Translations under genes and position numbers: made by a program | The notes under the pieces: generated by a model | Databases searched by the model: none | What the model saw: only the letters and a program-made list of their open reading frames with translations | Told to the model about the DNA's origin: nothing | Assembly: GCA_036429605.1 (NCBI GenBank) | Contig: JAVFKD010000011.1 | Coordinates: 1 to 63,076 of the forward strand | Direction: 5' to 3' | From: Cladobotryum mycophilum | Taxonomy: Eukaryota; Ascomycota; Sordariomycetes; Hypocreales; Hypocreaceae | Length of the DNA stretch: 63,076 nt | Shown: piece after piece, positions 46,983 through 57,371 of the stretch | Position numbering within the stretch: position 1 is the stretch's first letter | Layout of the letters: every line of letters begins with the position of its first letter

Positions 46983-47545
46983 TTATTGGATGAATGGGGG
47001 GATCTTTGGTTGTATTATGGAGACGCATGTTACTGTTATTCGAGCCGACAGAGCCGTGGCCTGGGGGAATCCTTGTTGCTTCTCCATGGTCCTGGTTTCT
47101 GCTTGAAAGTGGCTTTCCGGGGACCGTATGGCTGAGGGCCTGGGAATATACGCTTTCGCGGGCGGTTTCAGGTCTTGTAGCGGTATATTCGTCTCGCTTG
47201 GGGGTGGGGTGGGTGATGGAGTTCGCAGTAGAGCCTTCGGAGTTGGAGAAGATGAATAACATATAGATTCATAGTCTCCATCATCTCGGGAGCTTTTAGC
47301 GGTATGATTTCCGGGTGGCTGCGGAAATTCTTCTAGCAGGGGGGCGAACTCTTCGTAGATCCATGGTCTCCCTCATCGCGAGAGGGGGTATCGATTTCTG
47401 CGAATAGTTTGTCCCATCCTAACATAACAGAGTCGCGCTTAGCAACGCGACGTCGATGCTGAAGAAACCATGCAAGAAATGCCAAGATAATGAGAGGGAC
47501 AAGAATCCCAGATAAGATAATGGATACTGCTGCGCGTGTGTCCAT
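46983..47545 (-). CDS. Single-pass membrane protein with Pro-rich tail (one probable -1 frameshift)
   Basis: From ATG 47545 the first 32 residues form MDTRAAVSIILSGILVPLII-type hydrophobic sequence with one transmembrane helix, followed at once by HRRR, so the tail is probably cytosolic. The frame as written stops at 47331, just after a G6 run (47339-47344 on the + strand). One extra base there continues to 46983 and gives 187 residues with a Pro/Ser-rich tail (TPSPTPPPSETNIPL). In that reading SRDEGDHGSTKSS and SRDDGDYESICYSS appear as a duplicated motif across the break, which supports it. A competing frame to 46867 is also open, so the C-terminus is uncertain. The function is unknown. Confidence 0.55.
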
Positions 47546-47825
47546 GATGACTAGAAGGCAATGCTGCAGGAGAGATATGTTGGGATTAATCTGTCATAGA
47601 CAAGGTATACATAACAGGGATATATATACAATAGAAAAAGTAATAGTATTAAATAAATGTTCAAAGACGTTAAAGAGCACGATAATTTTTATCACATGCA
47701 GCCCATCCGCAGGGATATGCAGGGAGCTAAATTATTGTGTCACTGTGCAGTTTGCTGATTCTCGCGTGAACCCCTGCCTCTAAGACTGCAAGCACTTTGG
47801 CCGCTTTGCTGCCGTCCTGCCCACC
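47546..47825. other. Intergenic
   Basis: Short spacer upstream of the membrane-protein gene (its promoter side) and of a possible plus-strand gene; nothing recognisable. Confidence 0.5.
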
Positions 47826-48379
47826 ATGGGCTCCGTATCTTCCGCTCCCAACACGATATTCTTGATATTCTGCGGCGTCACACTCAGTACAATGTCCAAA
47901 CTACCTTAACAAATAGGTCGTAAATAAAACCACTACTACTTGTCTAAACTACCATACCAGAATTGCTGGAGGAGGTAAACTGGCGGCGACGGCTCAGCCA
48001 CCTCACGTGGTTGCTGTGCGAGAGTTTAGATCCTCGCTGCCGTCATTACTGCACGCACGATCCATGGTCGTTGTGCCGTGCATACCCACTGTACGGTTTG
48101 CGGTTAGATGGACTTCACAGAGGTTCTTCCTGGTATGCTTCCAATCACGCACTTTTCTTTCCGTCTGAGCATCGTGCCATCTACGTTCCTACATGTGGCC
48201 CACATGATGTGGGTAAGATCAGAAACATACAGGAGAGGGTCCTCACATGGATTGGAGTCATATGGCGAGGCGGCACTTTAGTTTCACAACTTAAAGCCTA
48301 TGATTGGAATATCTTTTACACAAAACTACCAGGAGATATCGTGAAACCAATGAATCCAAGTCTCGGTGTCCCTCTTTAG
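47826..48379 (+). CDS. Possible small gene, unknown function
   Basis: An ATG at 47826 in an ideal CCACCATGG context opens a 20-codon exon with a hydrophobic NTIFLIFCGVTL. A possible 74-bp intron (47887-47960, GTACAA..CAG, branch TCTAAAC) would join it in phase to a 139-codon open frame ending at 48379, total 159 residues. That frame includes PSEHRAIYVPTCGPHDVG and RVLTWIGVIW. Its last 54 bp overlap the 3' end of the well-supported minus-strand gene at 48326, and another frame (IAGGGKLAATAQPPHVV) is also open in part. I cannot name a family and am not sure it is real. Confidence 0.35.
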
Positions 48380-49044
48380 GAGCCGGTCTAGATTATCTCT
48401 CGGGTCAAACCTCATTTTAAGTTCCGGGTTAAAGTTTGAGTTAATGACCTTGCTACAAGCCTTTCCAATGGCAGGAATTCTGTCTAAATTACCTCCATAC
48501 TCAGTATACTTAGACGTAAAGTTAGAGTACTCCTTTTCCGCGGGAGTGGCGTCTACAAAACTCATTAGCTCAGATAGCTAAATTCGGGAGAAATCTTACC
48601 TGTGGCTACCTCCTTGTAAACAATGTAATAGTTTAGATCTGGAACAGTTTTGTGCAGTGGTACCTCGAATTCATGCATTGAACTTATCGTTGCCTCTATG
48701 TGGGGACGATCTTTTTCTGCGATGTTGACCTTGATGCAAGGAGACTCGAACAGCTGCAGCCACTTATGCCCCCCCTGGTCTTTATACGTGTCGCAGAACG
48801 TGCTGATTTCGGAATCATTAAATCCACCATCTGCTAAATCCATGAGATAAGACCTCCCAAGTTAATTAAAACACTAACCTTGGTACTCTAGATGGCTTAT
48901 CCTGGGGAGCCTCTCGGGGTGGATAATGTACCCGACTTTTAGGCCGGCCTTCAGGCAGAACAACTGGAAAGTGGCCTTAAAGTCTAGATGGTGAAAGTCA
49001 ATTATTTTGGCGTCCTCATTATGGGGGGAAAGATGGGTGTTCAT
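48326..49044 (-). CDS. 208-residue protein of the VG-aromatic family, unknown function
   Basis: Three exons, 49044-48879, 48833-48600 and 48552-48326, with introns of 45 bp (GTTAGT..TAG) and 47 bp (GTAAGA..TAG), all in consistent phase, give 208 residues without defect. The motif KVGYIIHP (36-43) is followed 12 residues later by a phase-1 intron, exactly as in the gene at 54427-54761; after it both proteins have a short helix and then Y.D.GG (TYKDQGG here, AYVDVGG there). The C-terminal third is charged (MRFDPRDNLDRLLKRDTETW). No signal peptide or membrane segment is visible. I recognise no named domain. Confidence 0.75.
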
Positions 49045-50126
49045 GGCGACTGGTGTAATTAGGTCCAGAATTAAGGAGAGGCGTCAATTATCTCTTATAA
49101 TGATGAAAATTATTAAGGATAGTATTTCCCCTGTCCATGTTCAATCACAAGCCTAATATATCTGAAAATATGCATGGCCACATTGTGCGGGGGTGTCGGT
49201 TGGTGAATCGAGAAAATTAGATCTGAGAATATGTGTTGCTCCTGCGGGAGGACACTCTATTCTCGCAGCACGGCAAAGGTCGCTGTCTTCTCCCCAGTGC
49301 ATATGAGACACCCGATTGCTCCTCTTCCCAAAAATTGACACGTTTCACAACATTCGTGTTTATGTGGCTGTCCCCACGCTCACCACATGGGTCAACCAAT
49401 TGGTCAAGAGCAATAGGCCAAAACTACCGAGGCTGAGGAGGTGGTGGCTTGGGAAGGCCAGTTGTATCGTATGCCCCCCTTCCTTTTTCACAGGGCCTTG
49501 AAGATGAATCTCTCATCGTAATTGCTTCAATGTATACTTGGAAATCGGTCAGTAAATTTCAAGACCAAGTCTTTGGGCCTCTTACAGTTAGAATGTTTAG
49601 TGTAGAGGATGTTTACATTATGCAAGGCTGGCCAGTGGGAATTGGTGACTATTAAAACTTCCGCCATGCAGATATATTATGATCTCCCAGTAAATGCGGG
49701 AGACGGAATTTGGTAACTGGTGTTGATGCTTCCAGGAGCTGCTCAGGTCTGTTCTATACATTACACAGACCCACGAGTACTAGCACGTGAGAACGGAGAA
49801 AATATGAAAAATTAAGTGATGTATTAAGGCGCTGCCATGTGGCCATACGAATGAAAGTATACTACTTTGAGAAGTTTACTTATCCTCTCCGTACACCCCT
49901 GAAATATTTCCACCTAGACATGGCTCTTCGCTTAGTTATTGCATTAAATGTTATACTCGCTTTCCCCTTCACCAATAACGCACTTTTCCACTGCAAAGTC
50001 AAGGAGATAAATATCAGCAGTTGATAACTCGTTGTATGGCGGTGGATGAATATCCGCTTCAAATTTCTTTGCACAGACTGTTAGTCACAACACATAGCTA
50101 TAAATCATATTGCTATAAGCTCTTAC
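49045..50126. other. Intergenic with a possible plus-strand gene fragment
   Basis: On the + strand two frames have coding-like composition: about 49331-49480 (HNIRVYVAVPTLTTWVNQLV) and about 49490-49654 (ESLIVIASMYTWKSVSKFQD, ending MQGWPVGIGDY then stop). They lie in different frames with only about 25 bp between, too short for an intron, so either a frameshift or a hidden intron is needed. A 61-codon frame at 49839-50024 is also open. Nothing is firm enough for a CDS call. Confidence 0.4.
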
Positions 50127-50583
50127 CTAAAAGATAGCGCTAGGGTCATCTGTGAAAATCCCCTGACCCGATGCTACAATTGTAGTAACAACGGATGCAG
50201 CATCATCTCTAACATCAATTTTAAGATCTTGCAGACTCATTATGGCATCCTCTTCAGGGGTGAGGTGAAGGGTGACTCCAAGCTTCACGTGCTGATAAAG
50301 GGGTTCCTCATCGTATTCAATGGCCACTTCTGAGAGGCGTTTGCTAACCTGCTCGAGGCGTGCGGAAACCTCCCGATGACTTGCTTCATCTAAGCCAGGT
50401 CCTTCATCAGACTTGGGGAAAGGTGATGACTGTGGTAGCAGCGTTGATGGAGGCGCCGGTAACAGAGGCTCTCTGCGCTTGGTCAATATGCTTGCTCATG
50501 GGATCCATGTCTTCTACTTACTCAATTGAACTGTAAGATCCATCCTCACGCCCACTAGTAGGAGGAGCTGAATTACCAGACAT
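50127..50583 (-). CDS. Small acidic protein, unknown function
   Basis: Two exons, 50583-50522 and 50472-50127, with a 49-bp intron (GTAAGT, TTGAC branch, CAG), give 135 residues with no defect. Exon 1 (MSGNSAPPTSGREDGSYSSIE) has no long frame of its own. Residues 22-50 are Pro/Leu-rich (EPLLPAPPSTLLPQSSPFPK), followed by a helix (EVSARLEQVSKRLSEVAIEY) and an acidic C-terminal part with LTPEEDAIMSLQDLKIDV. No membrane segment or signal peptide. Not recognised. Confidence 0.68.
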
Positions 50584-51170
50584 ATTCAAGACTGGTAAGA
50601 TGATGAGTAGCTAGTAAAGTAAAAGGCTCGGTACGAAAATGGAGGCAACCAAGACAGTCGGTAGTCGCATGGAGGTGAGGCGACTAAGATGGTTCGCGAC
50701 CGGACTGTCCACGGCATATGTACTTAAATCGTGTAGAACGAAGTCGGCCTCGCAGAATAAATTGCCATAATGCCAACCAGACTACACAAATCATGCCAGA
50801 AAAACCTGCTGGCATCATGATCCAGAATGAAGGATTCGCTAGCCCGTATGCATTAATAGAGGCACCCCATTTCTATAGTGTCTCAGGGAAGAACGAAGGC
50901 CTGTACCACGCCGGTAGTGGGACCATGAGATGATTATATAAGCTTTAGTATTTTACTAAAGCTTAGGTAATTTGTATGGAGTTCTCCCCTGTCTTTGTTA
51001 TCTCCCTGTTCATCACCTTGCCTAGACAGGAATAGTCTTGTGTATCCTCCCAACGCCACTATGCAACTGTGGTCCAGTGAGTACGGGGTAATAACTGCAA
51101 GGACAGACAGTTATCGCCCGCCCTGTCTCTGCTTGTGATTTCACCTCTTACACACTCATCGCTCATCACA
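50584..51170. other. Intergenic between divergent genes
   Basis: This is the shared upstream region of the minus-strand gene at 50127 and the plus-strand gene at 51171. A 71-codon plus-strand frame at 50718 has no features. It contains the hairpin at 50939. Confidence 0.5.
50939..50965. repeat. 12-bp-arm hairpin
   Basis: TAAGCTTTAGTA, loop TTT, TACTAAAGCTTA: perfect arms between two divergent genes. It could be a regulatory inverted repeat or a tiny element. Confidence 0.85.
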
Positions 51171-52724
51171 ATGGAACCCCCAAAAGTCACCTTTGCGGCT
51201 ATTGTTGGGATTTTTCAAGGTCTTCCCCCAGATCATGGCGTGGAAACTCTTGAAGAGATCATCAAGTTACTTCGACCGCTTTTTCTACCTCATTTCACTC
51301 AGGGAGCCGAACCGAAAGACAGATCAAAGAGAAGTCGTCAGTCAATACAGAAAAGCCAGAGTTCTAAAATTATGAACGAAACGGTAGTCCCTAAAGACTC
51401 GGAAACTTTTGAAGCATCATCAGATGCTAACGCCCCGAGAAACTCTGAAGCATCTGAAGTATCATCTGATACTGACTCCCTAGAGAAGACCAAAATCTCT
51501 AAAAACATTCGCTCCCAATTTCAAAAATGGATTGAAGATCCTCGTTCGTTCTGGGATGAATCGATCGAACCTTTGCAACTTACGATACAGCAAAATGTCA
51601 CTAGTAACTTGCAAAAGTTTTTTAAACACGAAGCCAAGAGCAAATCTCTACTTGACGTTCAAATAATCCAACGGAGATTGGGTTGTGTTTTAATGCACGA
51701 CAGCTTTAAACGACATTACCCAAGGCCGCTGTTGCAAATTTCGAAGGGCCACATAAAGGGATTCCTTGAGAAAATTGGTATATCACAGAATTGTACAGCA
51801 ATTTACCTTGAACGAATTCGGCGCGGGCAGAAATGCATAGAATTCTGTAAGAGGATTCAATCCGATGGCGGCAAATTAGATTATGGGCCCTTGTTTCTTG
51901 ATGGTCTCCCAGATGCCATGTAAGAAACCTCTCCCTGAAATTAGGTCTAAGCTAAAACAAATACCAGATGGGATACTGATCAGACTCATTATCGCAACAA
52001 GTTCAGTGAGGAAATGGAGTATCTGAAATCCAAGGACATTAGCACATGGTCGCAAAACTCTGGGGCTCGATTGGTAGCGGAGCTTACTCTCAATTACCTC
52101 CAGCAGTTTATCTGGCCTCAAGGAAACAAGCGAAAACAATCGACTCAGGACGGTTGGGGCCAACAATCAGAAGAGAATGTGGCAGTACATAAACGTGCAC
52201 GCGTTACAGCGGTGCACGATGCTCCTCACATTGTTGGACCGAACATCCTGCGGGCGGACAGCAGGTTTGAACCTAACCTGCCTTCGCATAACGCAGACCC
52301 CACACGGACGTTGCAATTCCAGCCATTGCAATCTCAGAGTGTCATTGGGAATGGTGCGTCAGCAGTTGCCTGGGAGCATCCACGGAGCGAGTTGAGCACT
52401 GGAGAACAATATATGGCGTCCGATAGCTTGGGAAATGCTAGTTTCACAGTTCCGACGCCAAGCAACACGAACACGAATTACCCGAATACTGACACCGAAT
52501 TTCTTGACCTAGGCCCAGGGGTTTGGTATAACGTTGACTTTAATGACTTAGGTGCGGGAAATTTCCAGCTACAGCCAGACTTCCCTTCAACAAGCAATTT
52601 AGGGTTCCAGGAACAGGGTGGCAACGGAAACATGAATGTTCATTGCTTCTTGAGCAATAATAGCCAAATTCCGGCTATAGTAGGGGATAATGTTTATGTG
52701 TCAAATAACATAGTACATGGGTGA
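51171..52724 (+). CDS. Conserved-looking nuclear-type protein, unknown function; C-terminus cut by a MITE
   Basis: Two exons, 51171-51919 and 51968-52724, with a 48-bp intron (GTAAGA..ACCAG, phase 2), give 501 residues. Residues 45-110 are polar with basic clusters (KDRSKRSRQSIQKSQ) and acidic SSDANAPRNSEASEVSSDTD repeats. A folded helical middle (about 115-290) has FQKWIEDPRSFWDESIEPL, IQRRLGCVLMHDSFKRHYP and GFLEKIGISQNC. Then comes NKRKQS and KRARVT, basic nuclear-signal-like, and a Gln/Asn/Ser-rich tail resembling an activation region. Transcription-related function is inference; I see no DNA-binding motif. The start was set at 51171 (CACAATGG) rather than 51135. The stop TGA (52722-52724) lies inside a 72-bp hAT-like insertion. 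Confidence 0.7.
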
Positions 52725-52792
52725 GGGGAAACACCGCCAGTCTGGCCAAACAAATTTGTATAGTAGTGAGCTGCGGTGTTTTTTTCACTGAC
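52721..52792. mobile_element. 72-bp hAT-like MITE with 8-bp target duplication
   Basis: Inverted ends GTGAGGGGAAACACCGC and GCGGTGTTTTTTTCAC enclose about 35 bp. Flanks are GTACATGG (52713-52720) and GTGCATGG (52793-52800), an 8-bp duplication with one transition, as expected for hAT. The insertion lies in the 3' end of the plus-strand gene and supplies its stop codon. Confidence 0.8.
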
Positions 52793-52857
52793 GTGCATGG
52801 GGAGGGTAGCAGTATAGATTGGACTCTTAGAATGTACCGGTTGGTTATGGCAATCCT

Positions 52858-53324
52858 CTAGATAATCTTTAGCCAGAGGAAATACATAATTTCGCCCTTA
52901 ACTGTTAGAATAATTCGCCTAGAAAGCATAGACATATTAAACTTTTTGCCCGTCTGAAACTCATACAAAAAATCTCCATCTTCAATTCGACATCCCTCCG
53001 AGCAGATGAGTGGAACCATGACACCTCGTTGTGTGGTGGTCATAATAGGCGGTCTGACTCTACATATAAACAAATCCTCAATAGCGGGATACTATTATTA
53101 TTAACAATAACATTCCTAGAAAGATAGGAGGAACAACAAACCTTCTGCGCTAAAGGCAGTGTAATATGAGCAAGATCACTGTGTCTACAGTGATCAAAGT
53201 TATCGGAACGTTTGGCGGGCTCCCATTCTGCATGTGGATTTGCTGCCAGCCAGCTGGATAATTGTTGCACAATTTTCTGTTCCGTGATGTCGAGAATTTG
53301 TTCAGTTATCTCTTGTCCACTCAT
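52858..53324 (-). CDS. Small protein, unknown function
   Basis: Two exons, 53324-53142 and 53091-52858, with a 50-bp intron (GTTTGT..AATAG, phase 0), give 138 residues without defect. The N-terminal half is helical (EQILDITEQKIVQQLSSWLA) with a His/Cys group (DNFDHCRHSDLAH) that could bind metal. The C-terminal half alternates short strands (GVMVPLICSEGCRIEDGDFL, RIILTVKGEIMYFLW). No membrane segment is certain. It converges on the gene at 51171. Not recognised. Confidence 0.65.
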
Positions 53325-54426
53325 AGTACTTATGTGAAAAGATTGAGTCGTGCAGTAAGAGCTTCTTGTAACGTGACTTGTGAGTATTGCCTTAGTTTTA
53401 GTTAGAGCGATCCTGGTGTGTTATATTCGCTTTTTTGATGCTCTTCATCAAACGTTACTTGAGGAGGCGGGGTTTGATGCCAGATGTCTTGAATTTTTGT
53501 GATAGTCACATGACTCGTTTGACGGTTTGAGTGGACAGCACCTGAATTGGACCACTGGCATTCCCTTGTCGCCACCTTGATTATGCATGGGCGCCTTAGG
53601 CCGCATTTGACGCCACCTGCCGTAGCTCCTGTGGCTGCAGTCCCCACCCCTGCACAGGATTGCCATGAGTATCGCTTGTATTCCTTACTCCGGCAACAAG
53701 ATCTTCTAAGCCCCAGCGGCTCTCCTGAAGTTCCACTGCCTAACATTTGAGCTTCTCTACAGGGGGAGGCAGTGGGCACGTATAAGTCGGCCGCGGTGGC
53801 TCAAACTTACGTATAAGCTTTATCGGGATCCGTTGATGATTCTCCGAGTCTCCACGCCTCACCCTAGCCACCTGATTCACCGATTCAAGCGGATTCTGGA
53901 TGCTTTAATTCACCACTCCAGGAGACCCAAGGCGGGACCACTATGACTAGTTCAGCCCATCATAGCAAGGTGTGGATGTATCATTTCATGTATGTTAGAT
54001 GACTGAAAGGATGCAGAGCCTACTACGCCACCCTCAATTCTCGATCCCTCCCTTACACTGGTTTAGGGATATCATCTAACTAGACAAGTTTTCTTCTGTG
54101 AGTTATTGGCCGCTTTGCGTTGGCAGTCCCTAGGCTTGCCTCGCTTTGCCGCTTCGGGGGAAAACGAACACCGTAAAGGGGGTCTCCTATTCTACCTTCT
54201 CCGCCTCAGCAAGAACACGAGTAGATTGCAGTCAGGATTTCTGAAAGACATCCGACACAATGGTGTGAACAGAATGATTTGCTCCAGCTATCCGCTATAT
54301 AAATCCGTAGTGTCCTCTTTCAACACAGTTTTATTATCCTCGGTCAAATCATCTAGAAATCATAAGCTCTTCTACTAGACTTCCATTCCCTTTACCGACT
54401 TTGCTTATAAAGTAACCGATCTTCAG
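53325..54426. other. Intergenic with possible coding fragment
   Basis: Between about 53520 and 53750 the + strand is open with RFEWTAPELDHWHSLVATLI and later PVAAVPTPAQDCHEYRLYSL, ending PLPNI stop. The minus strand is also open over 125 codons (53402-53779). The plus frame has the more natural composition, but no start or partner exon is found. The rest (53780-54426) shows nothing. Confidence 0.35.
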
Positions 54427-54761
54427 ATGTCTACGCCTACTACTCTATCAATTCAACGATGGACGGTTGCTAGCCGGAAAGTAGGCTTCGTCATCGCCCC
54501 CCAAAAGAGTGCCCAGATTTTATCATGCCAAGCCACGGGTATGTTGTCCTTTATCTTGCTAAAAGAACCATCGGTGATTCTGACTGTCTTATAGCAGCCT
54601 CGAAGGAGGATATCAAACAACATCAACAAGCATATGTCGACGTCGGCGGTGATGGGGAATGTCATGGGATCCTACTGTCAAAAAACCCTTGGAAGGTTAT
54701 AATCACAGAGGAGATGAAGGGGTTGGAGAGGCAGATGCCCTATGTGCTATTCAGCTCATAA
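54427..54761 (+). CDS. Small protein of the VG-aromatic family, unknown function
   Basis: Two exons, 54427-54538 and 54595-54761, with a 56-bp intron (GTATGT, CTGAC branch, TAG), give 92 residues without defect. The acceptor reads TAGCAG, a tandem NAGNAG site, so a second form lacking one Ala is likely. The motif KVGFVIAP (18-25) precedes a phase-1 intron by 12 residues, the same as in 48326-49044 (KVGYIIHP), and AYVDVGG follows as TYKDQGG does there. The C-terminus is VITEEMKGLERQMPYVLFSS. No signal peptide or membrane segment. The function is unknown. Confidence 0.72.
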
Positions 54762-55511
54762 CTAGACGCATGTTTGAGAAATAGAAAACCGGTCATTGAC
54801 GTCTGCTTCCGCGGCAAATTATAATGTACTTTTTATTCCTTTCGATTTCAGTTCTATATACATGTAGTTAAACCTTCATATAAATGTGGACTAGTAGACT
54901 ACGGAGGCGACCAGATTGTGAACCTTGTTCAGGGATTACCTTAGGATATGTCTAAGCTATTGTATGACGGGCTTCCATTTTGCCCAACGCATATCGGAAA
55001 TTTAGAGTAGTTTCATTAGGGTACTAGGGGTGATTCGTGCAAAGTAAGGACCTCATTGCATGTCGCTTCCAGATGGCCTCGACGCGACCACCTGCTGACA
55101 GCCCGACGCATGGGATGGGGGCAGTGACATAATGATCTTGTGAGCCTACTGCTGTTTTTGAAGATGATAAAGCCGAAAGTATGAGGCAATACGATTCTAA
55201 TCAGGCGGCCATCCGTGGAGATTACTTGACACACACCCGAAGTAACTACTGCACCTGCTTGGCCAGGTCGTACGGCAAATGTTTACACCGCCAACTTCGA
55301 TGCTACGTTGTTGAAGCCAGAGTGGGTACAGCCGCAAAAGGCTTCGCCCTACCGAGGTGATATCCTTGTCAAGGCGGATGAGAATGTATTTAAATAACTC
55401 CCATCCAAGAAGCACCGACTATAAGGCCCTATAACTTAACACTACCGAAAACTTTATCGCCTAAACCGTTGCATCCTCAAAATCTTCCTTTATTCGTACC
55501 AACAGATTATC
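54762..55511. other. Intergenic with possible last exon
   Basis: A plus-strand segment at about 55283-55397 reads TANVYTANFDATLLKPEWVQ then PQKASPYRGDILVKADENVF with a stop, and is preceded by a CCAG acceptor-like site. A frame just upstream (DDKAESMRQYDSNQAAIRGD) could be another piece. No complete gene can be assembled. Otherwise nothing. Confidence 0.35.
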
Positions 55512-56851
55512 ATGGAGTACCTTTTTGCCTTGGCAAAGCTTGCCCACGCACTCCCTGAATTAGACTTTTCCCCCAATGCCAAAGCCTCTCGTTGTCAACA
55601 CTCAATACAGCTCTTTCTCATCTAGAGGAGAAAAGAGGTATCATCGCTGAAACCCCATCTACACCAGGCGAGTGTTTCTACAGACTAGATTCCGCAATAC
55701 TCCAAAATCCATCGCATACACCTTTACTTTTCATAGAAGGAACAAAATCGTCTCATGTCGATGGGTATACCGCTCATATTTCAGCCTTATTGGGGGCAGT
55801 TGTTGCAATCCGCCTTTCTCCAAGCATACATTTTCCCGAATACGAACACGGAGTCCCTTATCAAGAAAACATTCTCACCGCAATCTTTTTCGTCTTAATT
55901 GGTAAAGTGGCAAATCGCTTGCACTGCTCATTGCCCAAACTCTCCAATTACTTACCTGGCGCGGAGTGTCGAGTGATGGACCAATTGGCTACTATTCTCA
56001 CCTATCGTTCGCAAAATCCAATCCTTGCTAGATACCAAGGTCTACCGACGAATTCTTCTATCACAGGGTTTCACCCGTCATACCATGTTGCTTCAAGGAC
56101 TATTCATCTCCAACCTCCCGCTTCGAACGCATCCATTTTGGGAACCCATTCTATGAGCACGTTAAACATGGAAACTCTACATCCGACTCCGAGCGCCCCA
56201 AAAGCTCGCAAGTTAAACCCCACATCAAAAGCTCGCAACACAAACCCCAGATCAGCAGCCAGTAGGCCAAAAAAGCCTACTCCAAACGCCGAAACTTCAG
56301 GCATGAACATCACGAGCTCTGGCAGTCACAACCCCGAGACAGCAGCTAGCACTTCAAATGAGCCCGCTCCGAATGTCTACCCTTCGATCATAACTGTCTC
56401 AAATTATTGCAAGCCAAGCCCCAAACCAAAATCTAGTACTACAAATTCTCTAACCCTGGATGTTCCGACCACGGCTACGACCGTCCCAAAGTCGCGCAGT
56501 CCAAGTCCCATTAGAACTCCAAACAATCCGAATTTGAAAGTGCTACCTTCGGTAATTTCCACCTTGAGAGATCTGAGCCCGAACTCCAATTCGGGATCCC
56601 GCACTCCAAACGCAGGATCCCAAAAGCGCCGCGCTGCCGACTTGGAAATCGACCATAATGAAATGGAACGCGACGCTGAACGCGGGGAAGGTTGTGTAAC
56701 TGATATTAGCACTGTCGATTCAGAACCGCACTCGAAAAGGAGGAAACAAGGCCTTCCTGATGACGACTTGTCGGGAGGTCGTTCTAGCAGGAAGCCGTCA
56801 GATGATGGCAGCTCAACACTTCGCGCATCTGGTATTCAGAATGAAGATTGA
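55512..56851 (+). CDS. Protein with conserved-looking N-terminal half and Ser/Pro-rich tail, unknown function (one -1 frameshift)
   Basis: From ATG 55512 the first 20 codons (EYLFALAKLAHALPELDFSP) lead into a C5 run (55570-55574). One extra C joins them to the long frame from 55592 and gives 446 residues in one exon; as written the frame from 55512 ends after 38 codons. Residues 25-150 look folded (GECFYRLDSAILQNPSHTPL, ENILTAIFFVLIGKVANRLH, AECRVMDQLATIL). From about 190 the sequence is repetitive and polar, rich in Asn-Pro, Ser and Lys, with a basic QKRRAADLE near 375 and HSKRRKQ near 410, which suggests nuclear location. No named domain is seen. Confidence 0.62.
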
Positions 56852-57371
56852 AAGGGCGTGGGAGATGATGTCAGAGGTTTGACCCCTCAACCCCTCTACG
56901 TGGGGTCGGTGGGGGAGTTTAGTTTGTAACAAATTACGCAGGCAGGCAGCTGGCTCACATCGAGCTTCTGAAGAAATCGGACACGGCTTCCTCGTTGTCA
57001 TTATTATAAACCTTGATTTCATATGTAAAAGGTTGGGAAGTATTTGAAAATGAGAGAATTAAAAGGAATTGGTTATATTAATAATTAGCATACATAAATT
57101 TCTGAGTATACTCAAGAATCCACCATCCAGTTTTCCCTGCATCAACACATTTCCTCATAGCTTGTAATGAACTCTCCCCTGTAAAAACTTTCCCGCGCTA
57201 GCAGCTGTTATAGCCTGTTAGCGCAGCGGGGTAATTTTGCAGGTCAACTGGCGTGTCTCTCCGCTAGGGCCTAACTGACCCTAACAGCGCAAAAAGAGGA
57301 AGGGATTCGGAGAGCTTCACCTTCCTCGAGAGCTGGCGTCACAGCCCGCGCAGCTCTGCTGCCAACACGTT
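56852..57371. other. Intergenic, leads into the hairpin array
   Basis: No gene. From about 57185 the sequence turns GC-rich and contains TGTTATAGCCTGTTAGCGCAG and CTAGGGCCTAACTGACCCTAACAGCGC, which echo each other in inverted form (CTGTTAGCGC and GCGCTGTTAG). It could be the start of a solo LTR or other element; no ends could be proved. Confidence 0.45.
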
